NCBI RefSeq assembly: GCF_004102725.1
Contig: NZ_LHQS01000001.1
Coordinates: 725,327 to 789,326, forward strand
Length of the DNA: 64,000 nucleotides
From: Methanoculleus taiwanensis
GTDB taxonomy: Archaea > Halobacteriota > Methanomicrobia > Methanomicrobiales > Methanoculleaceae
Direction of reading: 5' to 3'
Positions within the stretch are counted from its first letter, which is position 1, and every line of letters starts with the position of its first letter. The translations under genes were made by a program, and so were the position numbers. Shown in pieces: positions 43,614 through 53,057 of this stretch. Below the pieces are notes generated by a model that saw only the letters and a list, made by a program, of their open reading frames with translations, was not told where the DNA came from and did not search any database.

Positions 43614-44063
43614 ATGACAACCGTATATGACATTCCTGCTGATATGTTCATTCGGCAGGTAGCAGAAGAACTGAAGAAAACTCCCGAGGTTCAGCCCCCC
43701 GACTGGGCGGCGTTCAGTAAGACGGGAGTACACAGAGAGATGCCCCCCGAAAACCCCGACTGGTGGTACATTCGTTCCGCATCGATACTGCGGCGCGTCT
43801 ATGTCGACGGACCTGTCGGCATCCAGCGGATGCGCAGTTTCTACGGCGGAAAGCGCGACCGGGGCTCGAACCCCTACCGGTTCAGGAGAGGCAGCGGGTC
43901 GATCCTGCGCAAAGCCCTCCAGCAGCTCGAAGCTGCCGGATACGTCTCACAGAATAAGGATGGACGCATCGTCACCGCGGCCGGCAGGTCTTTCATGGAC
44001 AACATCGCGAACAGCATGAAAGCCCAGGCCGTCGAGATTGCGCCCGGTCTTTCAAAATATTAA
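43614..44063 (+). CDS. rps19e: Ribosomal protein S19e
   Basis: 149 residues. Characteristic S19e segments are VYDIPADMFIRQVAEELK, PPDWAAFSKTGVHREMPP, DWWYIRSASILRRVYVDGPV and GSGSILRKALQQLE. A winged-helix 30S protein required for late small-subunit maturation. ATG 43614 with GGTGAGG upstream. First gene of the long translation operon. Confidence 0.97.
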   Translation: MTTVYDIPADMFIRQVAEELKKTPEVQPPDWAAFSKTGVHREMPPENPDWWYIRSASILRRVYVDGPVGIQRMRSFYGGKRDRGSNPYRFRRGSGSILRKALQQLEAAGYVSQNKDGRIVTAAGRSFMDNIANSMKAQAVEIAPGLSKY

Positions 44064-44078
44064 CCGGAGGAATGCCTG

Positions 44079-44417
44079 ATGGGAGACGACGAACTCGCTG
44101 ATCTTCGTCGCCGGAGAATGGAGCAGCTGCAGCGGCAGGCGGCGGATCAACAGTCGATGGAGGACGAGCTCGAGCGGCAGAAGCAGATGGAATCCCAGAT
44201 TCACATGGTGCTGATGCAGATACTCGAACCGGAAGCGAGAGAGCGGCTCAATACCATCAAGCTGACGAAGCCGGACTTTGCAAAGGCTGTCGAGCAGCAG
44301 CTCGTCATGCTTGCGCAGAGCGGCCGGATCCGGCAGCGGATCACGGACGACCAGCTGAAAGAGCTGCTCAAGCAGCTTGTCCCCTCGAAGAGAGACTACA
44401 AGATAACGCGAAAGTGA
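44079..44417 (+). CDS. PDCD5-related DNA/nucleic-acid-binding protein
   Basis: 112 residues. The N-terminal charged helix (DELADLRRRRMEQLQRQAAD) and the triple-helix core (QILEPEARERLNTIKLTKP; VEQQLVMLAQSGRI) match archaeal PDCD5/TFAR19 homologues. Its cellular role in archaea is unclear, but the gene habitually sits beside S19e and L39e. The TGA stop overlaps the next ATG. Confidence 0.94.
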   Translation: MGDDELADLRRRRMEQLQRQAADQQSMEDELERQKQMESQIHMVLMQILEPEARERLNTIKLTKPDFAKAVEQQLVMLAQSGRIRQRITDDQLKELLKQLVPSKRDYKITRK

Positions 44418-45019
44418 TGAAAGCCGGTGTTCTCTTTTCCGGAGGGAAAGACAGCGCGCTTGCGGCGATCATGCTTGCACGCGATTACGACGTGGAACTG
44501 AACACCTTCGTGTTCGACCCGGAGCGGGAGATGCCTGGCGTCGAGGCTGCAGCAGCCGCACTCGGCCTCCCACTCAGGAAACGCATCTTCGGGAACGACG
44601 TCCTCGATGAGGCCGTGGCCATGGTGCTGCGGTGCCGCTACCCGAACGATGCCATAAATATGGTGCACCGGCGGGCGATCGAAGACCTCTGCCGCGACTA
44701 TACCGTGGTGGGGGACGGCACCCGCTGGAACGACCGGGTTCCCATGCTGGCACGGCCGGAGGTGCAGCGCATAGAAGCACTCTATCGCTGCTCGTATATC
44801 CGACCGCTGCTCGGCTACGGCAAACCCGAGGTTGAGCGCCTCGCCGGGAGATTCCTGGTGGTTACATACGGTGAGACGGGAACAATCGAGAACGGGGACT
44901 ACGAACAGGAACTCCGTTCAAAGGTTCGTTCCTGCGGGATAGATCCGGCGACACTCTTTCCCGAGCACCACCGGCAGTCGCTGGTGATCGGTATCACCGA
45001 CAGATACAAATCGACGTGA
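44417..45019 (+). CDS. PP-loop ATPase of the N-type superfamily
   Basis: 200 residues. The PP-loop SGGKDSALAAIML (residues 8-20) marks ATP-pyrophosphatases that adenylate a substrate before amidation or sulfur transfer. Later segments are DAINMVHRRAIEDLC, VVGDGTRWNDRVP and IRPLLGYGKPEVERLAGRF. No thiolation Cys pair or PUA domain is seen, so TtuA or ThiI are unlikely. Substrate unknown. It lies inside a translation operon, suggesting RNA or translation-factor modification. ATG overlaps the PDCD5 stop. Confidence 0.85.
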   Translation: MKAGVLFSGGKDSALAAIMLARDYDVELNTFVFDPEREMPGVEAAAAALGLPLRKRIFGNDVLDEAVAMVLRCRYPNDAINMVHRRAIEDLCRDYTVVGDGTRWNDRVPMLARPEVQRIEALYRCSYIRPLLGYGKPEVERLAGRFLVVTYGETGTIENGDYEQELRSKVRSCGIDPATLFPEHHRQSLVIGITDRYKST

Positions 45020-45025
45020 TGAACT

Positions 45026-45178
45026 ATGAGCAAAGTAACGAAAGGCCGGAAGGTCCGGCTGGCAAAGGCGTGCGAGCAGAACCGCCGCGTGCCTGCATGG
45101 GTGATGATAAGAACAAACCGGAGCGTCGTTTCGCACCCGTACCGGCGCAACTGGAGAAAGAGTACGCTGAAGGTGTAA
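45026..45178 (+). CDS. rpl39e: Ribosomal protein L39e
   Basis: 50 residues: [15 protein letters not shown] at the start, [10 protein letters not shown] in the middle, and [14 protein letters not shown] at the end. This is the full short basic L39e, which lines the peptide exit tunnel of the 50S subunit. It lies between the PP-loop gene (6 nt) and L31e (4 nt). Confidence 0.97.
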   Translation: MSKVTKGRKVRLAKACEQNRRVPAWVMIRTNRSVVSHPYRRNWRKSTLKV

Positions 45179-45182
45179 GATC

Positions 45183-45446
45183 ATGGCCGAGATACTCAAA
45201 GAACATATCTATGTCGTCCCCCTGCGCGATGTGAAGCGCTCTCCCCGGTGGAAGAGATGCAACACCGCCATCAAGGATATCAGGTCGTTCCTCGTGCAGC
45301 ACATGAAGAGCGAGGATATCAAGCTCGACAGCACCATCAACGAGAAGGTCTGGGAACACGGCAGTGGGAAGCCGCCGAGAAAGATCCGCATCCGTGCGAT
45401 GAAGTTCGAGGACGGCCAGGTTCAGGCCGAACTCGCAGAGGAGTGA
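45183..45446 (+). CDS. rpl31e: Ribosomal protein L31e
   Basis: 87 residues: [32 protein letters not shown] and the [19 protein letters not shown] segment (cited in part) identify L31e, which sits beside the exit-tunnel rim. 1 nt before the aIF6 gene. Confidence 0.97.
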   Translation: MAEILKEHIYVVPLRDVKRSPRWKRCNTAIKDIRSFLVQHMKSEDIKLDSTINEKVWEHGSGKPPRKIRIRAMKFEDGQVQAELAEE

Positions 45447-45447
45447 A

Positions 45448-46110
45448 ATGAGCAGTACAACCGATCTTGCCGGTGACCCGAATATCGGTGTGTACGCCCG
45501 TGTATTTGAGGACGTCGCAGTCGTATACCCGACGACGCCGGAGAGTTTTCGCTCCGTGCTCCGGGAGGAACTGGACGTCGACCTGCTCGTCACGCCCATC
45601 CAGGGAAGCGAGATCATCGGATCGCTGCTCGCCGGCAACAGCCGGGGATTCGTGGTAAGCGGTCTTGTCTCCGATGAAGAGCGGGCAGCGCTCGGGGAGT
45701 ACCGTGATGTGTACCTCCTCGAGGGCTCCATGAACGCCGCCGGAAACGTCATCCTTGCAAACGACTACTTCGCTGCCGTCCACCCCGACATGGAGGTCGA
45801 CGTAGCGGAGGAGATAGGAGCGTTCCTCGGTGTTCCGGTCGTCCGCGTCTCTCTCGGCGGAGTCAAGACCGTCGGTATGGCGGGATTCGCCACCAACAAA
45901 GGTGTTCTGGTTCACTCCCGTGCGGGAGAGGCCGAGATCGCGGCGCTCGAACGGGTGACCGACCTTCCCATCGGCCGCGGATCGATCAACATGGGGAGCG
46001 GCCTTGTGGGAACGGGTCTCCTTGCCAACACGAAGGGGTATGTTGCAGGTACGTATACGAGCGGTTTCGAGCTCGGTAGAGTTGAAGAAGTATTTGGGTT
46101 TTTGGAGTGA
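45448..46110 (+). CDS. eif6: Translation initiation factor 6 (aIF6)
   Basis: 220 residues forming the five-fold pentein-like repeat typical of eIF6: [64 protein letters not shown] and [12 protein letters not shown]. It binds the 50S subunit at L14/L24e and blocks premature joining. ATG 45448 follows the L31e stop, with GAGGAG inside the L31e end. Confidence 0.97.
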   Translation: MSSTTDLAGDPNIGVYARVFEDVAVVYPTTPESFRSVLREELDVDLLVTPIQGSEIIGSLLAGNSRGFVVSGLVSDEERAALGEYRDVYLLEGSMNAAGNVILANDYFAAVHPDMEVDVAEEIGAFLGVPVVRVSLGGVKTVGMAGFATNKGVLVHSRAGEAEIAALERVTDLPIGRGSINMGSGLVGTGLLANTKGYVAGTYTSGFELGRVEEVFGFLE

Positions 46111-46117
46111 TGATTCA

Positions 46118-46309
46118 ATGGCAAATCAGAAGTATGAGGTAGTCGGTGCGGTGAGGATCAACAACACGTGGAAGCCCTACACCACCGTTGTTGAAGCTCC
46201 GAGCGAGGGTCTCGCTGTTGAGCGCATGTTCTGCACCATCGGAAGCAAACACCGCCTTAAGAGAAATTATATCAGCGTCAAGGCAGTTAACGTAGTAGCT
46301 GGTGAATGA
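46118..46309 (+). CDS. rpl18a: Ribosomal protein L18Ae (LX)
   Basis: 63 residues from ATG 46118 (MANQKYEVVGAVRI): EVVGAVRINNTWKPY, VERMFCTIGSKHRLKRNYI and VKAVNVV. This is the short archaeal LX/L18a form. The start follows aIF6 by 7 nt; the end overlaps the prefoldin start by 4 nt. Confidence 0.95.
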   Translation: MANQKYEVVGAVRINNTWKPYTTVVEAPSEGLAVERMFCTIGSKHRLKRNYISVKAVNVVAGE

Positions 46310-46761
46310 TTGTGGACTCTGTAGATCCCCGCGAGGTTCAGACGCTCCAGATGTACCTGAACGAGTACGGTCAGCAGATGGAGGTTCTCGCGCAGCAGCT
46401 CAATCTGATCGAGCAGCAGCGGCTTGAGTCGCTCGCTGCCGTCGAGTCGATCCAGGCACTCGGGCAGAGCGACGACGGGGCAGTACTCCTCCCTATCGGC
46501 GGCGGTGCGGTCGTGCGTGCGAAGGTTCTCGATCCCGAGCACGTGATGGTTAACATCGGCTCCGATGTGGTCGTCGAGCGTACCCATGCCGACGCGGTAG
46601 AGTATCTGCAGGATCGCATCACTGAACTTGAAGCGCTTGGCAAGAAGGTGGCCGGCTCTCTGGAACAGCTCCGAGGGCAGGTGAACGAGATCTCCCGCAG
46701 GCTCGAAGCCGTATACCGGCAGCGAGGTCAGCCACCTCAGCCTGGCCAGGGTGGTCGCTAG
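46306..46761 (+). CDS. pfdA: Prefoldin alpha subunit
   Basis: 151 residues. Two long coiled-coil helices (about 8-50 and 100-140) flank a beta-hairpin pair (AVLLPIGGGAVVRAKVLD, HVMVNIGSDVVVERT). Prefoldin is a hexamer that passes unfolded proteins to the thermosome. ATG overlaps the L18Ae stop. Confidence 0.95.
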   Translation: MIVDSVDPREVQTLQMYLNEYGQQMEVLAQQLNLIEQQRLESLAAVESIQALGQSDDGAVLLPIGGGAVVRAKVLDPEHVMVNIGSDVVVERTHADAVEYLQDRITELEALGKKVAGSLEQLRGQVNEISRRLEAVYRQRGQPPQPGQGGR

Positions 46762-46764
46762 GTT

Positions 46765-47910
46765 ATGTTCGATTCTCTCAAAGCGAAGCTGAAAGGTATT
46801 CGGAATAAGTTCGGCTCCAGCATCGAGGAGGCCGCGGGATCGGTTCCTCCGGAGCCGGCGGTAGAGCAGCAGGCGGCTGCCGTACCCGCCATCCCGGCAC
46901 CGGCAGAGAGCGAATCCGTGCAAAAGCCCCTTTCGACGGAGAAGCCGGCACCATCCCCGTTACCGGCTGCGAAAGAGGCGAAGATCGCACCGGCACCGCC
47001 GAGAGAGGAACGCGACAAACCCTCGTTTTTCAATAAGTTCAAGGTGTTGGTCACCGAGCGCGAGCTCCTTCTGAAGGAGAAGGATATCGCAGAACCGCTC
47101 TTTGAACTTGAGATGGTGCTGCTCGAGAACGACGTGGCACTGCCGGTAACGGACGAGATTATCTCGAGGATGAAGGAGGAACTCGTCGGGAAGCACCGGA
47201 AGATCGGCTCGTCGGTCGACGATCTCGTCCTTGCGACGCTTCGGAGCGCCCTCTGCGGCGTGCTCGGCGAGGGGCTCGACCTTTGTGACTACATCCGGCA
47301 GCACGATCGCCCGGTGAAGATCCTCTTTACCGGGGTGAACGGTACCGGGAAGACTACGACGGTGGCGAAAGTCGGCCACTATCTCACGAAGAACGGCTTT
47401 TCGGTTGTTATCGGTGCCGGTGACACCTATCGTGCGGGAGCGATCGAGCAGATCAGGACGCACGCCGACCGGCTCGGCATCAAGGTCATCCAGCACCAGC
47501 AGGGCGCCGACCCGTCCGCCGTCCTCTTCGATGCGGTGCAGTACGCAAAAGCGCACGATATCGACGTCGTCCTTGCGGATACCGCGGGACGGTTCCACAA
47601 CCGTGCGAACCTTATGAACCAGCTCGAGAAGATCCGCCGGGTCATGAAGCCCGATCTCGTCATCTACGTCGACGAGGCGGTCGCCGGAAACGACGCGGTC
47701 ATCAGGGCGGATGAGTTCAACAAGACGGTCGGCACCGATGCGGTCGTCCTGACGAAGGCCGATATGGATCCGAAGGGAGGCGCTGCCATCTCTGTAGCCC
47801 ACACCGTCGGTAAGCCCATCGTCTTCCTCGGCACCGGGCAGGGCTACGACGATATCATGCCGTTCGCCCCGCGCGAAGTCGTGGAAGTCCTCCTCGGAGG
47901 TGAAGCCTGA
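46765..47910 (+). CDS. ftsY: Signal recognition particle receptor FtsY
   Basis: 381 residues. A variable Pro/Ala/Glu-rich N-terminal region (about 20-85) precedes the N domain ([18 protein letters not shown]). The G domain then shows [57 protein letters not shown] and [10 protein letters not shown]. It docks SRP-ribosome complexes at the membrane. 3 nt after prefoldin; its stop overlaps the SRP54 ATG by one base. Confidence 0.97.
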   Translation: MFDSLKAKLKGIRNKFGSSIEEAAGSVPPEPAVEQQAAAVPAIPAPAESESVQKPLSTEKPAPSPLPAAKEAKIAPAPPREERDKPSFFNKFKVLVTERELLLKEKDIAEPLFELEMVLLENDVALPVTDEIISRMKEELVGKHRKIGSSVDDLVLATLRSALCGVLGEGLDLCDYIRQHDRPVKILFTGVNGTGKTTTVAKVGHYLTKNGFSVVIGAGDTYRAGAIEQIRTHADRLGIKVIQHQQGADPSAVLFDAVQYAKAHDIDVVLADTAGRFHNRANLMNQLEKIRRVMKPDLVIYVDEAVAGNDAVIRADEFNKTVGTDAVVLTKADMDPKGGAAISVAHTVGKPIVFLGTGQGYDDIMPFAPREVVEVLLGGEA

Positions 47911-49235
47911 TGCTCGATAAACTCGGCACCTCGCTCAAAGACGCGGTGAAGAAGCTCGCCGGAAAGACGGTGATCGACCGGGCGGCGGTCGACGAGCTCG
48001 TGCGCGATCTGCAGCGGGCACTCCTCCAGTCCGATGTCAACGTCAAACTGGTGATGCAGCTCTCCCAGTCGATCAAACAGCGCTCGCTCGAAGAAGAGCC
48101 GGCGAAGGGGATGGGCGTGCGCGAGCATGTCCTGCGGATCGTCTACCAGGAACTCGTTCGGCTGATGGGGAGCACGACCGAGGTCACTCTCGGGCCGCAG
48201 AAGATCCTGATGGCCGGCCTCCAGGGGAGCGGCAAGACCACGACGACCGCGAAGCTCGCCCGCTACTTCCAGCGCAAAGGGCTTCGCGTCGGCGTTATTT
48301 GTGCCGATACCTTCCGTCCGGGTGCGTATGACCAGGTGAAGACCCTCTGCGACCGGATCAACGTCCCCTGCTTCGGCAACCCGAAGGAGACGGATGCCGA
48401 GAAGATCACGCGGGAAGGGCTTGCCGCCTATAAGCAGCTCGAAGTGGTCATCATCGACACCCAGGGCCGCCACGCGCTCGAAGATCACCTCATCGAAGAG
48501 ATCATCAACCTCAATACGCTCTCGAAGGCCGACCACCGCTGGCTCGTGATCGATGCGGCGCTCGGGCAGCAGGCGAGCGAGCAGGCGCGCCGGTTCCATG
48601 AGGCGATCGGGATCGACGGCGTCATCGTCACCAAGATGGACGGCACGGCAAAGGGCGGCGGTGCGCTCTCGGCGGTATCCGAGACGAAGAGCGGGATCGT
48701 CTTCATCGGAAGCGGGGAGACGATCGAAGACCTCGAGCGGTTCGACCCGGACGGGTTTATCTCCCGGCTCCTCGGGATGGGCGACCTTCGGGCGCTCGTC
48801 GAACGTGCCGAAGAGGCGGTCTCGGGTGAAGATCTCGACGTCAATGCCATGCTCAAGGGCAAGTTCACGCTCCGGGACATGTACAAGCAGCTCGAGGCCT
48901 TAAACCGCATGGGGCCCTTAAAGCAGATCATGGGAATGCTGCCGCTCGGCAATATGCAGATCCCGGACGATGCCTACGATATCACGAGCTCCAAGATGGA
49001 TCGCTATAAGGTGATTATGGACTCCATGACGCCGGCCGAGCTCGACGACCCGTCGGTCATCAGCAGCTCCCGTATTCACCGGATTGCCAGGGGTGCTGGT
49101 GTCTCGCCGGACGATGTCCGGGAGCTTATTAAATACTACAAGACGATGCAGCGCGCCCTGAAGGGTATGCGGGGCATGGGCGGCGGCAAATTCAACATGC
49201 AGCGCATGATGAAGAAGTTCGGGCGGACGCAGTGA
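47910..49235 (+). CDS. srp54: Signal recognition particle 54 kDa protein (SRP54)
   Basis: 441 residues. N domain ([15 protein letters not shown]), G domain ([55 protein letters not shown]) and a methionine-rich M domain (from about residue 330; [28 protein letters not shown]). It recognises signal sequences and pairs with FtsY, encoded directly upstream. Confidence 0.97.
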   Translation: MLDKLGTSLKDAVKKLAGKTVIDRAAVDELVRDLQRALLQSDVNVKLVMQLSQSIKQRSLEEEPAKGMGVREHVLRIVYQELVRLMGSTTEVTLGPQKILMAGLQGSGKTTTTAKLARYFQRKGLRVGVICADTFRPGAYDQVKTLCDRINVPCFGNPKETDAEKITREGLAAYKQLEVVIIDTQGRHALEDHLIEEIINLNTLSKADHRWLVIDAALGQQASEQARRFHEAIGIDGVIVTKMDGTAKGGGALSAVSETKSGIVFIGSGETIEDLERFDPDGFISRLLGMGDLRALVERAEEAVSGEDLDVNAMLKGKFTLRDMYKQLEALNRMGPLKQIMGMLPLGNMQIPDDAYDITSSKMDRYKVIMDSMTPAELDDPSVISSSRIHRIARGAGVSPDDVRELIKYYKTMQRALKGMRGMGGGKFNMQRMMKKFGRTQ

Positions 49236-49236
49236 G

Positions 49237-49815
49237 ATGAAGCGATTTGCAATCGTCGGCCATCTCGCCGCTACTGCCGGCACCTTCAGCTTAAACGACC
49301 TTCCCGGCAGCGCCGGAAGGATGGATGTGCTCTGCCGCTGCGTGAACGCGGCACTTTTTCTCTCGCATGATCTTCGCGCAGACGTCGAGTGCTACCTGGT
49401 TCTCTGCGGCGAGCCGGGACCCGAAAAGACCGTACTCTTTGTAGGCGGCGAGGTTCGCTATCTCAGCCCGGACGAACGAAGTAGCGCATCGCTCATCAAA
49501 AAGGCGCTCGCTCTCCCCTGCGGCGATGCCTTCCGGGAATCGACGCCCGGCGTCTATGTCCGGCGGGGCGGGCTTGCACGGCTGCTCGACGAGCACCCGT
49601 TTGCCGTGCTCGCCGAAGACGGCGGCGATATCAGGCACGAAGAGGCGCTGCCCGAGGCGTACCTGCTGAGCGATCACCGGAACTTTTCGGACGAGGAATG
49701 TGAACTGATAGCCGGGCGTTCCCGGCATTCTGTCGGACCAAAGTCGCTCCACGCGGATCATGCAATCACTATCCTCCAGAACGAACTTGACCGGAGGGAA
49801 CACGGATGGAGATGA
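49237..49815 (+). CDS. trmY: tRNA (pseudouridine-54 N1)-methyltransferase
   Basis: 192 residues. A SPOUT methyltransferase with the TrmY pattern: RFAIVGHLAATAGTFSLNDLPG, RMDVLCRCVNAALFLSHDLR and a C-terminal knot region (YLLSDHRNFSDEEC, VGPKSLHADHAITIL). It methylates N1 of pseudouridine 54 in the tRNA T-loop, giving m1-psi, an archaeal stand-in for T54. The next gene, pus10, overlaps it by 10 nt and makes the substrate pseudouridine. Confidence 0.94.
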   Translation: MKRFAIVGHLAATAGTFSLNDLPGSAGRMDVLCRCVNAALFLSHDLRADVECYLVLCGEPGPEKTVLFVGGEVRYLSPDERSSASLIKKALALPCGDAFRESTPGVYVRRGGLARLLDEHPFAVLAEDGGDIRHEEALPEAYLLSDHRNFSDEECELIAGRSRHSVGPKSLHADHAITILQNELDRREHGWR

Positions 49816-51041
49816 CGGAGAAAGTACAGTCGATTCTCGACTATGGAGAGATCTGCGATCACTGCCTCGGCAGGTTCTTCGGCAAGCGGTCGCACGGTCT
49901 TACAAATGCAGAGCGCGGCAGAGCACTCAGAATCACCCACGAACTCGCCGGGAATACTCCTCACGCCGAGCCGGTTTCTGAAGCCTGCTGGATCTGCGCA
50001 GGCGAATTCGAGATGGTCGATCTCTGGGCGGAGAAGGTTGTCGAAGCGCTTGCCGGGCTTGAGTTCGAGACCTTCCTGATCGGCACGAAGGTTCCGCCGC
50101 TTATGGCGGAGAGCGAAGAGATGGTCTGGAGCGATCTTGCGCTCCGCGACCCGGAGCCGCTGAAAGCGGAGATGAACCGGGAGGTGGGGAAAGCGGTCTC
50201 TGCCCGGATAGAGAAACCTGCTGACGTTTCAAAGCCGGATGTCGTGGCCATCCTCGATCTCGGAGCAGGAACGGTCGAGATCCAGATAAACCCGATCTTT
50301 ATCGCAGGCAGGTATATGAAGTACGAGCGGGGCATTCCCCAGACGCACTGGGACTGCCGCCTCTGCCGCGGGAAGGGCTGCGAGACGTGCAATTACACCG
50401 GCAAGCAGTATCCCGACTCGGTGGAGGAACTGATCGGCCGGCCGCTCATCGCTGCGTTCGATGCCGAGAACGCCGTCCTGCACGGTTCCGGACGTGAGGA
50501 TATCGATGCCCGGATGCTCGGCACCGGCCGGCCGTTCGTCATGGAGGTCGTCACGCCGCGCCGCCGCCAGGTCGACCTCGCCGAGCTTGAGGGGATCGTG
50601 AATGCGAGCGCTGAAAACAGGGTCGGCGTAACCTTCTCCGGATGGGCGGATCGTAAGACGGTGCAAAGCCTTAAATCGGACAAAGCGCATAAAAAATACA
50701 GGATCTTGGTCGAGATCGACGGTTCCGTATCGCCAGAAGAGCTCGGAACGGCTCTCGATCAACTCAAAGGTGTGACAATACAGCAGCGCACACCAAAGCG
50801 GGTGTCGCACAGACGGGCGGATAAGGTTCGGGAACGACGGGTCATCGATATCGAATACGGAGGCGTGCAGGACGATGCGTTTTTCATCGACGTTGTCGGC
50901 GAAGCAGGCCTCTATATCAAAGAACTGATATCAGGTGACAACGGCCGGACCCGGCCGAGCCTCTCGGAGATCCTCGGAAGAGACGCACGCGTTACCAGCC
51001 TTGATGTGATGCTGGTTGAAACAGGTTATGATGGTGAGTAG
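49806..51041 (+). CDS. pus10: tRNA pseudouridine(54/55) synthase Pus10
   Basis: 411 residues. The THUMP-containing N-terminal half has zinc-type pairs ([19 protein letters not shown]). The catalytic domain includes [22 protein letters not shown] (cited in part; [10 protein letters not shown]), a [20 protein letters not shown] segment with the catalytic Asp, and the closing [18 protein letters not shown] (cited in part). Pus10 makes pseudouridine 54 and 55 in archaeal tRNAs. Coupled with trmY. Confidence 0.96.
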   Translation: MEMTEKVQSILDYGEICDHCLGRFFGKRSHGLTNAERGRALRITHELAGNTPHAEPVSEACWICAGEFEMVDLWAEKVVEALAGLEFETFLIGTKVPPLMAESEEMVWSDLALRDPEPLKAEMNREVGKAVSARIEKPADVSKPDVVAILDLGAGTVEIQINPIFIAGRYMKYERGIPQTHWDCRLCRGKGCETCNYTGKQYPDSVEELIGRPLIAAFDAENAVLHGSGREDIDARMLGTGRPFVMEVVTPRRRQVDLAELEGIVNASAENRVGVTFSGWADRKTVQSLKSDKAHKKYRILVEIDGSVSPEELGTALDQLKGVTIQQRTPKRVSHRRADKVRERRVIDIEYGGVQDDAFFIDVVGEAGLYIKELISGDNGRTRPSLSEILGRDARVTSLDVMLVETGYDGE

Positions 51042-51043
51042 GA

Positions 51044-51337
51044 ATGGCACTTCACAACGGACCCAGGAAGAAGACGAGATATAAATTCAAGAAGGATCTG
51101 AGAAAACGCGGGCTTCCGCCTGTCACCTCCGTGATACAGAACTTCGATGTCGGTCAGAAAGTCCACATCGTTATCGAGCCTTCTGTTCAGAAGGGTATGC
51201 CCCACCGCCGGTTCCACGGCAGGACGGGGACGGTCGTCGGTCAGCGTGGCCGGGCGTGGGTTCTTGAGATCCGCGACGGAAATTCCACCAAAGTGGTAAT
51301 CGCGCGACCGCAACATCTAAAAGCACAAACCGTATAA
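51044..51337 (+). CDS. rpl21e: Ribosomal protein L21e
   Basis: 97 residues: [37 protein letters not shown] and [17 protein letters not shown] are the L21e signatures. SH3-like 50S protein near the central protuberance. 2 nt after pus10. Confidence 0.97.
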   Translation: MALHNGPRKKTRYKFKKDLRKRGLPPVTSVIQNFDVGQKVHIVIEPSVQKGMPHRRFHGRTGTVVGQRGRAWVLEIRDGNSTKVVIARPQHLKAQTV

Positions 51338-51356
51338 TCTCCATCAAGTGATTGGC

Positions 51357-51707
51357 ATGAAGGTAAAAAGAGTTGTGAGCGAAGAGCGAATCCTGCTTTC
51401 CGAAGTACGTGAGATTCTGCTTGAAGTGGAAACCGGACGACTTGCTGCAGGAGAGGAGATGTCCTATGAACTTCGCAAGAGCATCGAGCATGCCAATCAT
51501 CTCTCAAAGACCCCGGCCGATAAGGCAAAGGCGCTGCTTGACGAGCTCCTGAAACTTGAGAAGATGAAGGAGGAGATTGCGTTCCGCATCGTCAACCTCA
51601 TGCCGCGGACGCGGGACGAACTGCGTGCCATCTACGCAAAAGAGCGTTTCACCCTGACACCGGAAGAACTCGACGAAATTATCGATCTGGTAATGACCCA
51701 CTTCTAG
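51357..51707 (+). CDS. rpoF: RNA polymerase subunit Rpo4 (RpoF)
   Basis: 116 residues from ATG 51357 (GTG 51348 is in frame but lacks better support). Helical protein with ILLSEVREILLEVE, LRKSIEHANHLSK and the C-terminal HRDC-like region (VNLMPRTRDELRAIYAKER; LDEIIDLVM). It pairs with Rpo7 in the polymerase stalk. Genes order L21e-rpoF-DUF655-rsmA is typical of euryarchaea. Confidence 0.95.
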   Translation: MKVKRVVSEERILLSEVREILLEVETGRLAAGEEMSYELRKSIEHANHLSKTPADKAKALLDELLKLEKMKEEIAFRIVNLMPRTRDELRAIYAKERFTLTPEELDEIIDLVMTHF

Positions 51708-51719
51708 GAGAGGGCGCCT

Positions 51720-52283
51720 GTGAAATCCGATAAGAAAGAGGTCAACGCGTTAGTGATTGACATCCTTCCGAAAGGCTACGTGAACGATCCCCGTCCGGTC
51801 TACAAGCGTGAGCCGGTTGTCCTGGCCGTCGGTTCGGATCAGTTCAAGCTGCTCGAGCTCGTGCCGAAGGCGGGTGTCGATATTCAGATCCACGATCAGG
51901 TGTATATCGGCGACTCCGAGCGTGAGAAGATCGAGCGCGTCAAGAGGCGTGTTGGATACGAGGAGCTGACCCATGCGGCGAAACTCGAGTTGCCGTATGC
52001 CGTCGAGACGATCGTCCGGGAGCAGGAGGGGCGGTTCGTCGAGTTCTTCAACAAGTCCATCTCCATCACGCCGAAGCTCCATATGCTTCACCTCCTCCCC
52101 GGTATCGGCAAGAAGCTGATGTGGGAAGTGATCGAACAGCGGAACAGAAAGCCGTTCGAGAGCTATGCCGACATCAGCCAGCGGATCAAGTCGATGCCTC
52201 ATCCCGATAAGATGGTCGTCAACCGGATCCTGCACGAGATCGAGGATCCCGAAGAAAAGTATCACCTCTTCACGTCGAAATGA
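51720..52283 (+). CDS. DUF655 family protein
   Basis: 187 residues from GTG 51720 (GGAGAGGG upstream). Features: an N-terminal beta-rich part (VIDILPKGYVNDPRP, VYIGDSEREKIERVKRR) and helix-hairpin-helix-like LHLLPGIGKKLMWEVIEQR, which suggests nucleic-acid binding. DUF655 is commonly co-encoded with rsmA and rpoF; its function is not proven. Overlaps rsmA by 4 nt. Confidence 0.93.
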   Translation: MKSDKKEVNALVIDILPKGYVNDPRPVYKREPVVLAVGSDQFKLLELVPKAGVDIQIHDQVYIGDSEREKIERVKRRVGYEELTHAAKLELPYAVETIVREQEGRFVEFFNKSISITPKLHMLHLLPGIGKKLMWEVIEQRNRKPFESYADISQRIKSMPHPDKMVVNRILHEIEDPEEKYHLFTSK

Positions 52284-53044
52284 GCGCTCCGAAAGACCAG
52301 CACTTTCTCGTCGATACCCGTGCGATCGAGAGGATTGCAGGGTTCGTCGACGTCTCCGGCCGCCGGGTGCTTGAGGTTGGCCCCGGAGAAGGGCCGCTTA
52401 CCCGTGCACTCCTCGAACGGGGTGCCGAGGTCATTGCGGTCGAGCTCGACCCTCCCCTCTGTGAGGAACTGGAATTCTCTTTTGCCGATGAGATTGAGGA
52501 GGGAAGGCTCCACCTCATCCGGGGCGATGCGACGCGCGTCGACCTTCCGGCCTTTGATATCGTGGTCGCGAACCTCCCCTACTCCGCCTCCTCGAAGATA
52601 ACCTTCCGTCTGCTCGAGATCGGTTTTGAGGTGGCCGTGCTGATGTACCAGAAAGAGTTCGCCCAGCGGATGATCGCACGGCCCGGGACGCCCGCGGTCG
52701 GTCGTCTCTCGGTGATGGTGCAGACGTATGCGACGGTAAAACCGCTCCTCGAGCTTCCGCCGAGCGCGTTTCGGCCGAAACCCCTGGTGCGGTCGTGGGT
52801 GGTGAAGATAACGCCGCATGAGCCGCCGTATCCCATCAACGATCGGAAGGCCTACGCCGATCTTCTCCGGGTGCTCTTCTCGCACCGCCGTAAGACGATC
52901 CGGAAAGGCCTTCGGAGCGGGAAGGATTTCTTTGATAAGGAGACGATCGAACGGGTGATCGCAGGCCTGCCGGAGGATCTCCTCGGTCGCCGCCCCGAGG
53001 AACTCTCGCTTGAGGAGTTCGCGATGATAGCGAACCTGATCTGA
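52280..53044 (+). CDS. rsmA: 16S rRNA dimethyladenosine transferase
   Basis: 254 residues. SAM-binding VLEVGPGEGPLTRALLERG, the acidic VIAVELDPPLCEEL, DVVVANLPYSASSKI-like IVVANLPYSASSKI (catalytic NLPY) and the C-terminal helical domain (LFSHRRKTIRKGL). It dimethylates two adenosines in helix 45 of 16S rRNA, a late 30S maturation step. ATGA overlap with DUF655. Confidence 0.96.
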   Translation: MSAPKDQHFLVDTRAIERIAGFVDVSGRRVLEVGPGEGPLTRALLERGAEVIAVELDPPLCEELEFSFADEIEEGRLHLIRGDATRVDLPAFDIVVANLPYSASSKITFRLLEIGFEVAVLMYQKEFAQRMIARPGTPAVGRLSVMVQTYATVKPLLELPPSAFRPKPLVRSWVVKITPHEPPYPINDRKAYADLLRVLFSHRRKTIRKGLRSGKDFFDKETIERVIAGLPEDLLGRRPEELSLEEFAMIANLI

Positions 53045-53057
53045 AGGGATGCCGGAT

